From Lichenostomus cassidix (Eukaryota > Chordata > Aves > Passeriformes > Meliphagidae): a stretch of DNA of 64,000 bases. Location of the stretch: contig CM039182.1 of the NCBI GenBank assembly GCA_008360975.2, positions 22,292,324 through 22,356,323 of the forward strand, in the 5' to 3' direction. The notes beneath the pieces were generated by a model. The model worked only from the letters and a program-made list of their open reading frames with translations, had not been told where the DNA came from and ran no database searches. Below, in pieces: positions 38,343-50,851 of this stretch (positions within the stretch are counted from its first letter, which is position 1; every line of letters begins with the position of its first letter). The position numbers and the translations under genes are program-made.

Positions 38343-40106
38343 GCACAGATTGGAAACCAAGAATATTACTACCTTATCTATAATGAAGTGTTCCAAATAA
38401 TGTAGCAGGAAAAAGATCTGAGAGCTTCCATGTGACAAATTTGTGTAAGTCTATTAATACTTAGGAATTGGATAGCAAAATAATGGGTTGTCCTTTGTGC
38501 TGGAGAGAGGTGAAAGGGTTCCATTTTGCAAACATACGTATGTGTGTCCTTATACCATTCAACAGAAAGCTGGAATGTTAACGTCAAAAAAGGTGTATAG
38601 TTGCCAAAGTGCCAGAATTTTTGCATAGGACAAATGAAGAATAGTTGAGTAAAGACAATATTTGCATTTTCTGGCTAATGGTTAATTGGGTGTGGTAGAC
38701 AAGTATGAGGCACCAAGTCAGCTTACCTGGGATACCCCAGCCTGTTTAAATAGAAGCAATTTTTAGGGTCAGTTGATATAAAACTTTCAACCATGTTTTA
38801 ACAGGAATTTACACACACATATGTCCTGTAATGTAATGTTTTTTTCCTTTCAAAAAACTGAAACATGAATACTTTTTGTAATTCAGAAAAAGGGCCTGGA
38901 TGTGAGTGTACCATGTGTGCAGCTGCACATGGCTCATCCCAGTTGAATTCAACCCTAAACATGCTGGGTTTGCTTGTCTGCTTTTCTTTGTAGCATTTAA
39001 CCAGAGTGCTATCAAATCAGTGACTGTGTGTGATTTGAGTGTTAGTGCTGACCCTCCAAACTTTCTCTATGGTGTTTTGGTTGGTTTAGGTACAGGATAT
39101 CTGAGCACTGCAGTCAAAAAGATGCGTATGTGATGGTGAGGGCAGCTGCAAGTCAGTTTCTTGCAGTGTCCATCTGGTCTTGGAGGAAAAATAAAGTGTC
39201 CTTTCCTAACAGACAACTGGAAAATGGGGAAATTTGGGAAAATAGCACTTCAAAAAAGTCAAACATTTTCTCAGAATTTCAGTGGAAAGTTTTAATGTCA
39301 GGTGAACTTCTGTTTTTGCAGCATTGAGTTGTTCTCTGTTAGGACTGTGTAAAAGGGGGCAACTATCAGTCTGTCACAGAGGCCAGCTGAGCTATCTGGC
39401 CCTTTGAGCAAGAATTATTGCTTAGCTTGATTCAGTTTTGGACTCCTCATTCATGCTGCAGATATTAAGGATACAGGACTTTAATAATGTAACATGTACA
39501 TTAAAGTATGGTGTGATTACATCCACAATCTGAAGACTGTAATCATAATTCAGAATCGAGATGCTATTATTAAAAACGCTTTCCTGTAGCATTTTGACCA
39601 CTCTCTGAACTATGATTGATGTACTGGGACATTGATTACTTAGAGCAATGTTTTTGGATGGGCTTTGGTCTAAGAAAATAAGAAAGAGAAAATGATTAAA
39701 CAGCCCTATTAGTCTGATTTTGTAGGGCAGATTAAGGCTGCTGTTTAGATCTCTAAACATAGATAAGATGCTTTCATTGTCAGTGATCTTTTTCCCTCTA
39801 TGAAGTGATATATGTGAAAAATGAAACAGAACCATTTCTTTGATTAAGAACAAAATCCTTCTCATAGATCCAGTTATGTAAAGGCATGGTTGATAGTAGC
39901 AACTACCATCTGGGTTTTTTTGAATGATATTTTATTTGAAAAAATATTAATTATTTTTTCCCCTATTCATTTTTTTGTTGTTGGCTACTGAAAACAGGCA
40001 TGTCTCTGAGTCTTAAAAATGATGTTTGGTGTCTAAAGGCTTAATCAAAGCAGTTAACATTATGGGTGCAATACATGCTGAAAGGTCATCTTTTTGTTTT
40101 GTTTAG

Positions 40107-40201
40107 CCTACGAGCCCTAAGTTTGGAAAAGCAGACTCGTATGAAAAACTGGAAAAACTAGGGGAAGGGTCCTATGCCACAGTATACAAAGGAAAAAGCA
40201 A
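40107..40201 (+). CDS. CDK14: CDK14 coding exon: start of kinase domain, glycine-rich loop
   Basis: A 95-base exon encoding [19 protein letters not shown], then [12 protein letters not shown], plus two bases of a split Lys codon; it matches human residues 124-154 and part of 155. The kinase domain begins at the Tyr of SYEKLEKLG (human 135). The [11 protein letters not shown] segment is the glycine-rich loop that covers ATP, with the usual GxGxxxxV spacing intact. Acceptor TTTTGTTTAG and donor GTAAGT are present. The incoming phase 0 fits the previous exon, and the outgoing phase 2 fits the next one (AA + G). Skipping this exon alone would shift the frame before the catalytic lysine. No stop or indel is present, so the gene looks functional here. 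Confidence 0.98.
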
Positions 40202-42054
40202 GTAAGTGGTATTTTTGTTTTTTTCCATTTAATTTTGTGTGTAAATGAATATATGCAGAAAGTATCAACTAAAGTTGCTGAACATGTGCATAGCTCCCTG
40301 TGAACCAAAGTGCTACTGACTGCCATGTGCTCTAGTGAAAGAGGCTGAGACCATATCGCACAGGTAACATATTGCCTTCACATCAGAACGGGATGAGGTC
40401 CTTGTTAATCTGATGTTTTGTTTGCACTTTAATGTTGTACTACTTTCTTGATATCCACGCCAAATTAATTTCTAGGGGTAAAAGCAAAATATGCTGTCAA
40501 GTAGGGTTTTCTGATGGTCTGAGAGCAATGCTGAATATATGTGATAAGTTTTTCATCTTTTGTTTATCATTAATAAAAAACTTTAATAAAACAACGTGAA
40601 GGGAATGAATGGAATTTTGGACTACTCTAGGTTTAGTTTGTTTACAAGAGTTTATTTACAATTGTTGCGACTACTCTACCTCAAAATAATCTACTCTGTA
40701 CGCCAACTATTTTTTCAGCCACTTAAATGTTATTTAATGCAGCTTTTTATCCCCAAATGCCCTAAGTGCTTCTATATTGCATAAAATAACTCAGTAAACA
40801 CACTTAAAATATACTTCTTCAGCCAGTGCTTCCATTCAGAGTTATCTGTTGTAAAGCAGAGTATCTCGTGACATTTCACATATTTAATCAAATTTTCATA
40901 ATCAGATTGCCAATAAAGGAAAGCAGTTCTGAAAGAGGGATTTGGTACATGTGATATCTTTATTTAAGAACTTTTGCTGGTCAGTGATACATGAGGCAAC
41001 TCTGCCATTCCAGCAGAAAATATCACGATGGCCATGCGACAGAATAAGTACTGAGAAAAAGAACATATGTCCTAACATTTTCCAGGATCATTAACTTGGT
41101 TAGGTCCTGAAAATTATCTTTTTTTCACTGAATATTTTTAATAAATTAGAATGAGGGTTCCCTCATCTCTAAGTAGCTTAGGTATTGATGAGCATAATGA
41201 CAGCTGATAGGAATAAAAACATGTTCTAAATGTAGAACAGATATTCACACTTCTGCCATGCCACTGCAAGTATTGTCTTTCACTGGCAGTTTTCTTCAAG
41301 GAAATGCTATTATGTTGTGTTGTTAATGGCTCAGTTATGCATTACCATAAGTTCCAGACATTATACACTGTAAGCTTTTTATTGGGGTCTATGTAATATG
41401 AGAAAACAGTATAGATTTCAGCTTGTGCCTTATTACTAAAACCCTTTAATAAAATCACCGTGAGTATCTGGTGACAGTCAGTCCATATGTCTTGGCTTTC
41501 AGTAAGACTGAACTAAGGCAACAGAGTCACTGGATGTCCCTTCAGTCAGTGGAACACACTGAAATTTAAAAACAAAGCAAAACCCTTCCCTGAAGCTATT
41601 GCATTGAGCGGTGACTTGTGAACATGTTACGAAACATAGATTGGTTAGAAATATGTGTCTTAGTAGAGTTGCCTGCAAATCTGAAAGAAATACTTCAATG
41701 ATTTTAATGGTACTTGAATAATAAATTGAAATTACTGGGCACACTACATTCTCTATAATAAACAGCTTGCTCTGGGTAAGTAGTGAGAATTATAACAATT
41801 ATATACTTCTTTATCCTGTTGCTTTATAACATCTTCTGCAAGGTCTTTAAAATGTGTCCTGAAAAAAATATGTTTTACCAGAGTGTGGATAAGAATTCAT
41901 ATGCAGAGAGTATTTCTACTGTTGTAGTAGGATTCCTTCACCTGTTTGAATTTGACTTTTTCCCCCACACTGAGAATTGAATAATTTCCATATTATCCAG
42001 CACTATCCAGATTCAGCACCTCCAGTCCAGCCTTCTGTTTTGTGAACTAGAGTT

Positions 42055-42142
42055 TTAGTAGTGGGCTTGGCAGTGCTGGGTTAACGGTTGGACGCAATGA
42101 TAGAAGTCTTTTTCAGCCTAAACAATTCCATAATTCTATGGC
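42055..42142 (+). mobile_element. CR1 LINE 3' untranslated tail
   Basis: Contains GTGGGCTTGGCAGTGCTGGG and ACGGTTGGACGCAATGAT, and ends ATTCCATAATTCTATGG. It shares the GTGGGCTTGGCAGTG block with the copy at 36399-36588, which suggests related CR1 subfamilies. Only the last ~90 bases are present. Confidence 0.9.
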
Positions 42143-43889
42143 TGAGACCTGAACCTGGCTGCTGCTTTTCATGCAGGACTGTCTATAGCTTTATCTTAAA
42201 ATGATACAGGAATAGACACAGATTTTTTTTTCCTAGACTCTGATATGGGTACGAAGGGTGAGACTGTGATATGCATTTCTGTGTTCCCCTGCCTACAGAC
42301 TCAGTGGGAATACAAATGAGCAAAAGAGGTCTGTTTATTTTGGTATGTGCCCAGTTTGACTGCTGAAGGATTAAGCTCTCATGGCCCAGTGCAGAATGCA
42401 GACACAGGTTTGCACATGATGGAAAAACTGGAGCTGGTAATACACAAGTGGATTTTGGTCAAAATGTTTGAGAATCCGTAGCAAACAAATGTAATGCTTG
42501 TTGTTTTTTTTTTTTTTTCTGTTTTGCCAGAATGTTTCTGAGATGAGTCCTTAACTGTTGTTGAAGAGGGAAAACTTAAGATTGTATTGAGCTTTTTTGA
42601 ATGGTGCTTTGTACTCAGAGTTATTTTTCTCACTGTCACCAGCTGCATGTGGCAAATAGTACAGTTTGGGGTTTTTTATGTATTTCCTGAGATACATTTC
42701 AGCTTTTAAAATGATTTCCCCTACTGATCATAATGATGGAATGAAACATTCTTAATCTTGGCATACTATTTGGAGAGTCTAAAAGATGCATACCTGTCTG
42801 AAAGGACAAAAAATCAGCCATTCCCTTCCTAAAATTTAAAGCAATATATGCAGTAACTTGCTTTCAGGACAATCCTGGCTTTTTACACCTTGGAGCAGGA
42901 TAAATGGTATCAAGCCCTTGTCTTCCTATAAAACCCATTACTTTTCTATCTTTTTGAGCATCTGTGGTAGTATTCCAGAAAAGTGAAATGAAATGGTCTA
43001 ATTCCTTTTACTGGATGATGGATTTCTCTTTTTGTATTCAGATAAAAATGAATCCCTGGGGTGAAGAAGCAGCAGAGTGAACAGGACTTTGTTATTGAGG
43101 AAAGTGAAGCAGTATTCTTTTAGGCTGATCTTTTTTGTTTATAGGAGAAACAGCCAAGCAGTCATTTCTTTCTGGTTGATGGTTGCATCAATAGGCAGAT
43201 CTATCTGATTTCATGTCTTGCACATCAGACGTGTGTAATGAAACTCATCTTGGCATGTTCATTTTCTACTTTCATTCAAGCTAGATTCTCATATTTTACT
43301 CAGTTGTATAAAATCCCAAGCAGCTACTTACTGCATGAAATTCAGATGACTTTGAAGGGATTTATTTTAATGTAAAATTTTGTAGAAGTGAGCTGAGTAA
43401 TTTACTGATAACACTGTAAAAAATGATGCAAGATCCACTCTGTATTTGACCAACACCATGGACATTTGCCATACAGTAAGTGCAAAGCAATAGGTGTCCT
43501 TTGAATTCCTGCATCATTTCACTGTGTGGTTGAGCTGAGGAGGTGCTGGCTGGCTGTGTATTGACCTGTGTCTTCCTGCTGCTGCTGACCTTCTTCCCTC
43601 TTGATCCTGATCATAAATATACCTGAACATACAGCAGTGGGATCTGGCTTGATCTGTGGCACATAAATGTTGATGTGAGTTGTGAGTGTGGAGATGAAGC
43701 TGGTGACAGCACAGGGGAGCTGCTGCCAACCAGAGCCCCTTGCAAAGCAGTGTGGAGCCTTGCGTTCCCCCCCTGGGAGCTCTGCATATTGCACTTAAGG
43801 GAAAAACCTGTGCTTTTGGCAATATTGTGAGTTGGCGTGCTTTCCATCCTCTCCCACTGTGTTCAGTTGCCCTTCAAGGCAAAGAATTA

Positions 43890-44170
43890 AAAAAGATTCC
43901 CTCGGTTAAAGCGATGTGATCTGTAACTGCTGCTTGCACAGCGTGTGTCTGTGTTTTGAGAGGCACGCCAGTGATATATCCACTGTGATCTTGATCTGCT
44001 TCTTGAATGTCCATGTGATTTTTTAATTGTAATTTTTTTTGGCACTTTTACTGAATTGCATGTGCTCACAGTATTGCAATAATGTGTAAAATTTGTAACT
44101 GCTCAATCATGACATTTTGCCTAATTTCCCTGCCACAAAATGACATCATTTCAACTTAATAAAATACTTT
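43890..44170. promoter_or_regulatory. Candidate conserved non-coding element
   Basis: An AT-rich block with a few CpGs at its start and clustered homeodomain-, bZIP- and POU-like words: TTAATTGTAATT, TTGCATGTGC, GACATCAT, CTAATTTCC. It has no coding potential and is not a repeat I recognise. The call rests on motif density only; conservation could not be tested here. Confidence 0.2.
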
Positions 44171-47029
44171 GAATTCTGGTCCCTATCCTTTTTAGCCATA
44201 AGTATAAGAAATCAGTAGAGCACATAGCAGAGTGGAGCACAGTAGAAGCTGGTGCTGCCAACAGGAGCTCAAAGGCTGCAGAGATAGGGCAGTCCTTCAG
44301 TCAAGGCACCACTCCCATTTCAGTTTGAAATCTGAATTTTTTGTTTTCAAGGTGACTCCAACTTGTACCCAAAGATAAAACACATTTTTGCAGGTAGCCT
44401 GAGCATTTGACATTTATCTCCATCAAAGGCAGTACCTTTTACTATTCACTTAAAAAATCAATAGGGAGTTCATGGTGCAAAATGGAGAGAAATTGTGTTC
44501 AGGCAGGCATCGTACTCTGCACTGGTTTCCATGCTGTGTTGTTCTTAGGGCAGCAGGGAATCTTTGAATAATCAGTGGGAACTACCTGTATTTGTTGTTG
44601 GTGTGATGTATTGCAGTGTGTGTTACGAATATAGCTGACCCTCATATTTAATAATAGGTGTGTGGATGCTCACAAGAAAAGGGATGATGTGTGTATTTTG
44701 ATTTTTAGACTTATGCTGAAACCTTCACTGAGGATGACTGACAGGACTAATTGCTGTTCTGAATTTTGTTTTTGAAGTTGCAGAACTCCTTTTACTTCTT
44801 TTACTAACCTCCTTGACTGTTTGATTGTGTTTTATGTTCAATCTATTTCAAGTGCCATAAGCTTCCAATGGTCAAGCTGCCATTTTTCAGTCATTCCCCT
44901 AGTTTCACTCTGTGCCCATGTGAGCTGTTGTGTTCACAGGCTCCCTGATAAGTTTCATGTACAATAGTCTGGTTCGCAGGAAAGTTTTACTTCCTGTTAT
45001 GGCCAATTTATTTAGATTGATACTTCAAAATTACTCTGATTCATGTTGTTTTAATGACCTAAACTTTCTTAACCTTTTCTTTATTTCTTGAAAATTGTGT
45101 GAAATTAGTGTTCTGCAAATGAAAAAAATTTCATCTGAGGATAACAGATGGCTGGAAAAGGAATACATATTCATGGGTTATGAAAAGGCTCTTTATGGTT
45201 ACCAACTAGGCTTTCTCTTTTTTCCCCCTCATTTCTTAACTGATTTACTTAACTGACTTTTGTAGGCAAGTCATGACATGGGATATAAAGTGTGTACATA
45301 AATTCTTTAAAAAAAATCTCTATCATTGGAAATCTTTAATAAAAATAATAACTTCAAGTTGAACTAGATAGAAAAGTAATGATAACTAGGTGTTCAACTA
45401 AAATGCCAAATGGCAGAAAAAATTAATAAAGTAGAGTAAATACTAAAATAAGTTACTAGGATTCTAACTAGAAGATGAGTCATTGACTATATTGATCATT
45501 TACTGAGTGAATTTCTCAGCATTTAAAATAAAGATTGGGAAAATTTTTCTCCATAGTTGAATGTATAAAAAGAACATTACACTAAAAATGCTGTATATAT
45601 CTCAACCTGCAAAGCAGTTTAAAAATGTGACTTAGTATTACTGTGTCACATAGTGGAGGACAAAACTGGAGAAAGTAAGTCTGTTATATTACTTACCCAG
45701 GACTGCCCTGGAAAACTTGGTAGAAGAACTAGGATAGAGCATAGTTATGTTACACACACATGATAGACTCACTGGATAGTACCTTATTTGCCATATATGC
45801 ATGATTGGAATGGTAGGGGAAATGCTGAAGTAATTTGCCAGCTGCCATTGTGCACCAATGCATTTTCCAGTTTCCTGAGCAGTGACATCTCTCAGATCCC
45901 CTGTGACTGTCAGTGTGCACAGTTGTAAGGAGCCACCTTACTTATCAGGGATATCTCTATGTCAGTCTTCTGATTCTCTCCATGAGCATCAGTGGGGCCT
46001 GGAGAGATGTGAGGGGTGTGGAGGAGGATGGGTCTTGCCCTGCTGCCCATCCCAGGTTATTCCCTTCCAGCAGGCATAGGTCAAGCACAGCCCCTGTGTT
46101 TGGATGAGCTGCTGAGCAGTTTGAGCTGATGTGGACTGGGGGTAGGGATGAGGGACCTGCAGGTAAACTCTTACCTGCTCCTGCTCAAGTGGTGAGGGCT
46201 GCCACGTTGTTTGCACGAGACTGCCTTGGCTCCTGAGTTCCAGTGACAGCACTAATTAATAATTTAAAACTTTTATCTCTCTTGAAACACTTTGATCTTC
46301 TGTTCTGTTGATCTTCTCAGCCCTAATAAATGTCAGCATTATGAGGTGTCTTGAATCCACTGGTTTCTACTTAAACAAGGTAACTTTTTTCTAGAATGAG
46401 GTTAAAAAGATGGTGGGATTCAAAAAGAGAGATTCAGGGCCTGTGTTAGTCCCTTGAGAATTTACATTATAGGGCTTTAGCAGGACTGGGAATGGCTTTT
46501 GTAAACTAGAAACGTAAGTCCTTTTTAATAAGAAAAATGTAATTTAAACAATGTTTACACTGAACTGCCTTTTATAGTAATGATTAAAAGAAGTGTTTCC
46601 CTCAATGTAGAATTAGTTATTTGTTGGTAGAATAATCAGAGGTGACTAAACCTACAGAGAATGTGTCTCTGTCAGGTTTCTTCAAAGGAAATTTCTGGCA
46701 GAGCCTGGTTTCATTAGGGCCCCATGGTCTGTTTGGAGCTTTAGGTCTCTGTTTATGACATTAACAGCACTATGGAGTAGATCTACTTAGATATTCTCAA
46801 GGTTTGATCGTCAAACTTCAAGCTTTTCCTGTAAATGAATATTTAATAATTGAAAGTTACTTCTCTTCATAAGAATTAGTTTCTTAAAATTAGTATAATA
46901 AATTAAAGCATCCTCCCAGTACCATCTACTGATTTTTGTTTACAGAAGTGTTCCCAAGCTTAGCACTTGCTCAAATTATGAGCTCAGCCTCAACTCCAGC
47001 CAGTGGTAAAACTCAATGTTAAATAAACA

Positions 47030-47265
47030 GACTGAAATCAGAATTGGCAGATTTTATGCTAATTGACTCTTTAAAATGTGTATATTTAGAACATTTATTT
47101 CGTCTAAATATATCTGAAGAACTTGAGAAAATAGTGTTATTGTGTTTTTTTGTTCTCTCTGTGGCATCATCAGCATTATCCCCAGTGAAGCCAATTAAGT
47201 CATCAGTTAGTTTTTATTCATCACTATTATGTGTTCTTAATGATGCAAAAAGCATTAAATAATTT
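47030..47265. promoter_or_regulatory. Candidate conserved non-coding element
   Basis: An AT-rich block with TTATGCTAATTGAC (octamer/POU-like), GCCAATTAAGTCATCAG and CTTAATGATGCAAAAAGCATTAAA. The last includes a short inverted repeat (TTAATGATGC...GCATTAA). A 72-codon open frame crosses it but shows no domain. The assignment is speculative. Confidence 0.2.
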
Positions 47266-50200
47266 CCAATCTTTTCTACTTTCTTATAAATGGTCATTTT
47301 TAATAAAGGTATTTATTTTGGTTATGCTGATATATGCTGGTTTAGAAGATGCAGAATGACATATTCTATTAGCATTTTTTGTAATATCTGGCTTATTTAT
47401 ATTTTTTATAGTATGCAGAGTTTTACTTTATGTTGTGTAAAGCAATTTGGACTAATTTTTCTTTTGCCCACATTGCATATATAATCAGAAATTTGTTAGA
47501 ATGGATTATGTAATGCTAAAGTGCTGAATTTCCATAAATTGGAAAACTGTCCATCAGCTGCAGGTGTTTTGCCTAGAGTAAAGTAGTTTTGTGTGATAAT
47601 GAGAGAGGTTTTGTGACTTCTGTACTTTCTCTGAAGGTTTTTGGAGAAAGTGAGTTAGTTTAGGAGGGAGGATGGCTTAGAAAATAGGAATTCTTCAGTC
47701 AATATTGTCCTTAATAGAAACTAATGAGGCAGTTGACAGGATGGGCATAAAATGATAAGTGTAATCCTTGACCCAGTGAAGGGTATTGTTTTGAGAAGGT
47801 GTGAAATTGTTTGCTTTGGACAGTGAGTAATAGAGGTTGTTTAATGAATCCTAGATGTTAAGAGGCAGCAGTGTTGCCTTTTCACTGTCTAAAAGGCAGT
47901 CTGCTGTCAGTTTTTTTACTTGTATTTGAAAATAATGAAAATACTGAGCATGCTTTGAAAGTTTGGAAGACAAATGTGAAGCAATATCTGGAAGGAATTC
48001 TGCTAACCTTATCTGATCACTTCTGAAACCTGCAAAGACAAATATTGATAGGTTGCAGAGGTAATTTTAACCAGGTTTCCTTTTTTCAATGTTGTTTCTA
48101 AGGAAATTGCCATATGATTTTGACATGGCATCAGAAGTTTCAGGGTGTAATTTCGTGCCACAGCTGTCTTGATCCTGTGACATATCTCTTCACAAAAGCA
48201 ATGGGACCCAGTTCTTATGTATTTTCTAGTGTGGTTTTCTTTTTTTCATACCTTTATAATTTTATTTTTTTAAATATATGATTTAATTATTTTTGGAAGG
48301 GCCAGTTGTCTCTTATTTGGGCTCTCTAAGCAGTCTCATTGTAAAGTCCAGCAGAAATGAGAGCAAATACAAAGCAGTGGCAGGAGTGTGTGGCAAGGAT
48401 TTAGCAGGAGAAACCTATGCCCTGAGGCAGCCCTTAGCTCATCTCTTCAGCATCATCTAACTGCATCCTGAGATTGCATCAGTGGGAGGATAATTAAAGG
48501 GTGTGAATATACACCCTATCTCTTTAATTGATACTTCATAATTTCTCACATCTCCAATTTTATATGCTCCTGTTTATAGAAAATTAAATGAAGAAAAGAA
48601 AGATTTTAATGGCTGGTAGTAAATGAGAATAAGGAGGCTGTTTTATTGTGGAAATTATAGATTGATATATTTGAGATAAATGATACTGAAGAGGAGAGTG
48701 AAATCCCAGAGGAACACTGCTTGAGATTAGTTTGATTATTTCAATAGTACTAGGAGTTACCATGATGTCTGTGAAAATGATGAGAGGTACCAATGACAGA
48801 GGGGCAATGATAACTAAAAAGCACAGCTCACCTACTGCGTTTAATTGTGAATTCTTTGAAATTAGTTCCATACTATTGCTATATTTGATATTTATTCCTC
48901 TTCATGAATCAATGGAATGTAGAACTTCAGATTAAAAAGAACATAATCTACACAATGCTGCATGTTATTTGTCTGTCTCTATCAAGAGACTCCATATCCC
49001 TGTTTCCTTAATACCTCTTTGATGTGCTTTCTTCCACTGTATTTTTCGTTGCCTTCTCTGAACACAGCACCTGTCCTTTATCTGCAAAATAATCTTGCTT
49101 TTCTTACTTAAATTCCCCCTGCAGTTATTTCATCCTTTGTGAAATATCCAAGTCATCCAGGTATCTAAGTAATAAGTATATGATAGGTAGGGTGGTGGAT
49201 TGACAGAGGAATTGAAAACTGCACATGTATGTGAACTGCATGTCTGTCATCAGTCCTTCAACTTCTGCTTTTAATATGGTTTATTCTCCTGTCTGAGCAT
49301 GACACATGGAGTTACTTGAGGCAAGGCTTATCTTTTTCTGATGCCATAAGTCCTGTTTAAATCCAAATAAAGAAATATGTAATGTGATCATAAGGAGAAA
49401 CCCAGATAATCCAGTAGAGTTAAAATTACAATTTTCTTTCAACAGTGACTAGTGGTCTGAGACTTGAACTGGTGCCAGCCTGAAAGATTATGAGTAATTG
49501 GAAGGTGATGAGTAAACCATCTTTTGATAACCGGGGTTTCTTAACTTGCTCAGAGTCATTGTGCAATGTTCTGTATAGGGCTAATGAGTTTTTGGTAATT
49601 ATAAAAGAAGAGTAATCAGAAGAAACAAGACAGTAGTCATCCGTCACTGAATTCATATAACTGCAAAAATTAAAAGCCTGAGGGAGAAGATGAATTCATA
49701 GTTGGTGCTTGTCCATATCATCTTGCTTTGAAAATTTAATACATCTTCTAGGGCCTAGTAGAGTAGGGAATTGCCTCCATGACTACAGGAGTGTAAAGGC
49801 GCCAATGAGTTCTGGAGCTTTGTGGCTGTAAAGGCTAATTTTGCTTTTACAGAAATAAATCTCAATAACAACAACAATATATTTTTAAACTGTATTATGC
49901 CTTTTTGGTAGTTTATCCTCACTATTGCTTGTCATACATGGGGAGTCTGTTAAAGTTTCATAGTATGAGTTCGTTCTTGAAGAGGATAATGAATATCAGC
50001 TTCATTCAGTTTTGTTGAGATTTTATTTGGATACTCTGAACCAACTGGATTTTTTTGCAAGGCCTGGAATGTAATTCATGTGTGGTGAAATTTTGAATGC
50101 TAAAAGTGAAACAATCCAAATAGATTTTACACTAAAATGACCTGTTGAGAAGATTTGACTCTTGGAGCACAAAATATTTTTAAACTTATAAATGAGAGTT

Positions 50201-50771
50201 GTTATATTCTAAAAGCAGCTTGGACCATGTAGTCCAGAATGTGCCTCAGGAACAGTCCTGCCCTAGTGGGAAATGGCCAGGATGACCTAAAAATTATTTC
50301 ATTACTCAAACTTTGTAGCTTTTTGAAGAATATAATTATGTGTGTCATGCAGTGGGAAGGAGGTAATCTGTGTAAATGTGGATATACTGCATGTGAAGTG
50401 ATTAATGAAAATCATATGCGTTTTTCTTTGAACAGTTTCATCAACTAATGAACAGATATTTTATAAGCAAATTTTACAATGTGATACTTCTTAACAAAGC
50501 TTCAGTAACAAAGCTGTGGTAGAAAGGAAACAGACTGAATCACAGCAAACTGAGATAATTTCTTGGATTGCATCTGAGTGTGAAAATATCAAGTTGACAT
50601 TATGGAAGCTATGAAGTGTTTCTTAGAGTGCTATAAATGAATCACTGGTATTGATAGGAAGAAATTGAGTAAGAACATGATAGGAAACAAGTTCTATTAT
50701 GAGAAATACTGTTTCTGCTGTAATTTTGGTTTTTCTAAATTTCTCCTTGCCCTCCCCTCTTTCCCTTTCAG

Positions 50772-50851
50772 GGTAAATGGAAAGCTGGTGGCATTGAAGG
50801 TGATTAGATTGCAAGAAGAGGAGGGAACCCCATTTACTGCTATCAGGGAAG
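50772..50851 (+). CDS. CDK14: CDK14 coding exon: ATP-binding lysine and PFTAIRE helix
   Basis: An 80-base exon that completes the split Lys codon, then encodes VNGKLVALKVIRLQ and EEEGTPFTAIRE plus the first base of an Ala codon. It matches human residues 155-181. The Lys of VALK is the conserved ATP-phosphate-binding lysine of protein kinases (human Lys164). PFTAIRE is the alpha-C helix motif, equivalent to PSTAIRE of CDK1/2; its Glu pairs with that lysine and its face contacts the cyclin (cyclin Y). The donor is GTATGC, weaker than the two upstream donors. Outgoing phase 1 requires the next exon, which I did not find before base 64000. Confidence 0.98.

Larger units (their letters stand above)
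30296..40106 (+). other. CDK14: CDK14 intron between the RHSSPSS exon and the glycine-loop exon
   Basis: A 9811-base GT-AG intron, phase 0. It contains a (GA)n run, a CpG-dotted stretch with a 22-base palindrome (31200-31334), a TA/CT microsatellite region, one CR1 3' end (36399-36588) and a perfect hairpin (38318-38342). A moderately GC-rich, CpG-poor patch at about 37565-37750 has no similarity I recognise. A 147-codon open frame on the minus strand at 39422-39865 has no recognisable domain. The rest shows nothing I can name. Confidence 0.95.
40202..50771 (+). other. CDK14: CDK14 intron between the glycine-loop exon and the PFTAIRE exon
   Basis: A 10570-base GT-AG intron, phase 2, with a long polypyrimidine tract (CCTTGCCCTCCCCTCTTTCCC) before the acceptor. 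It contains a short CR1 tail at 42055-42142. Two AT-rich stretches look like possible conserved non-coding elements (43890-44170 and 47030-47265). A moderately GC-rich, CpG-poor patch at about 45880-46240 has no recognisable similarity. Nothing else could be named. Confidence 0.95.

Noticed and set aside
39422..39865. 147-codon open frame on the minus strand
   Set aside because: No recognisable domain, promoter or splice context. This length is expected occasionally by chance in 64 kb of six-frame sequence.
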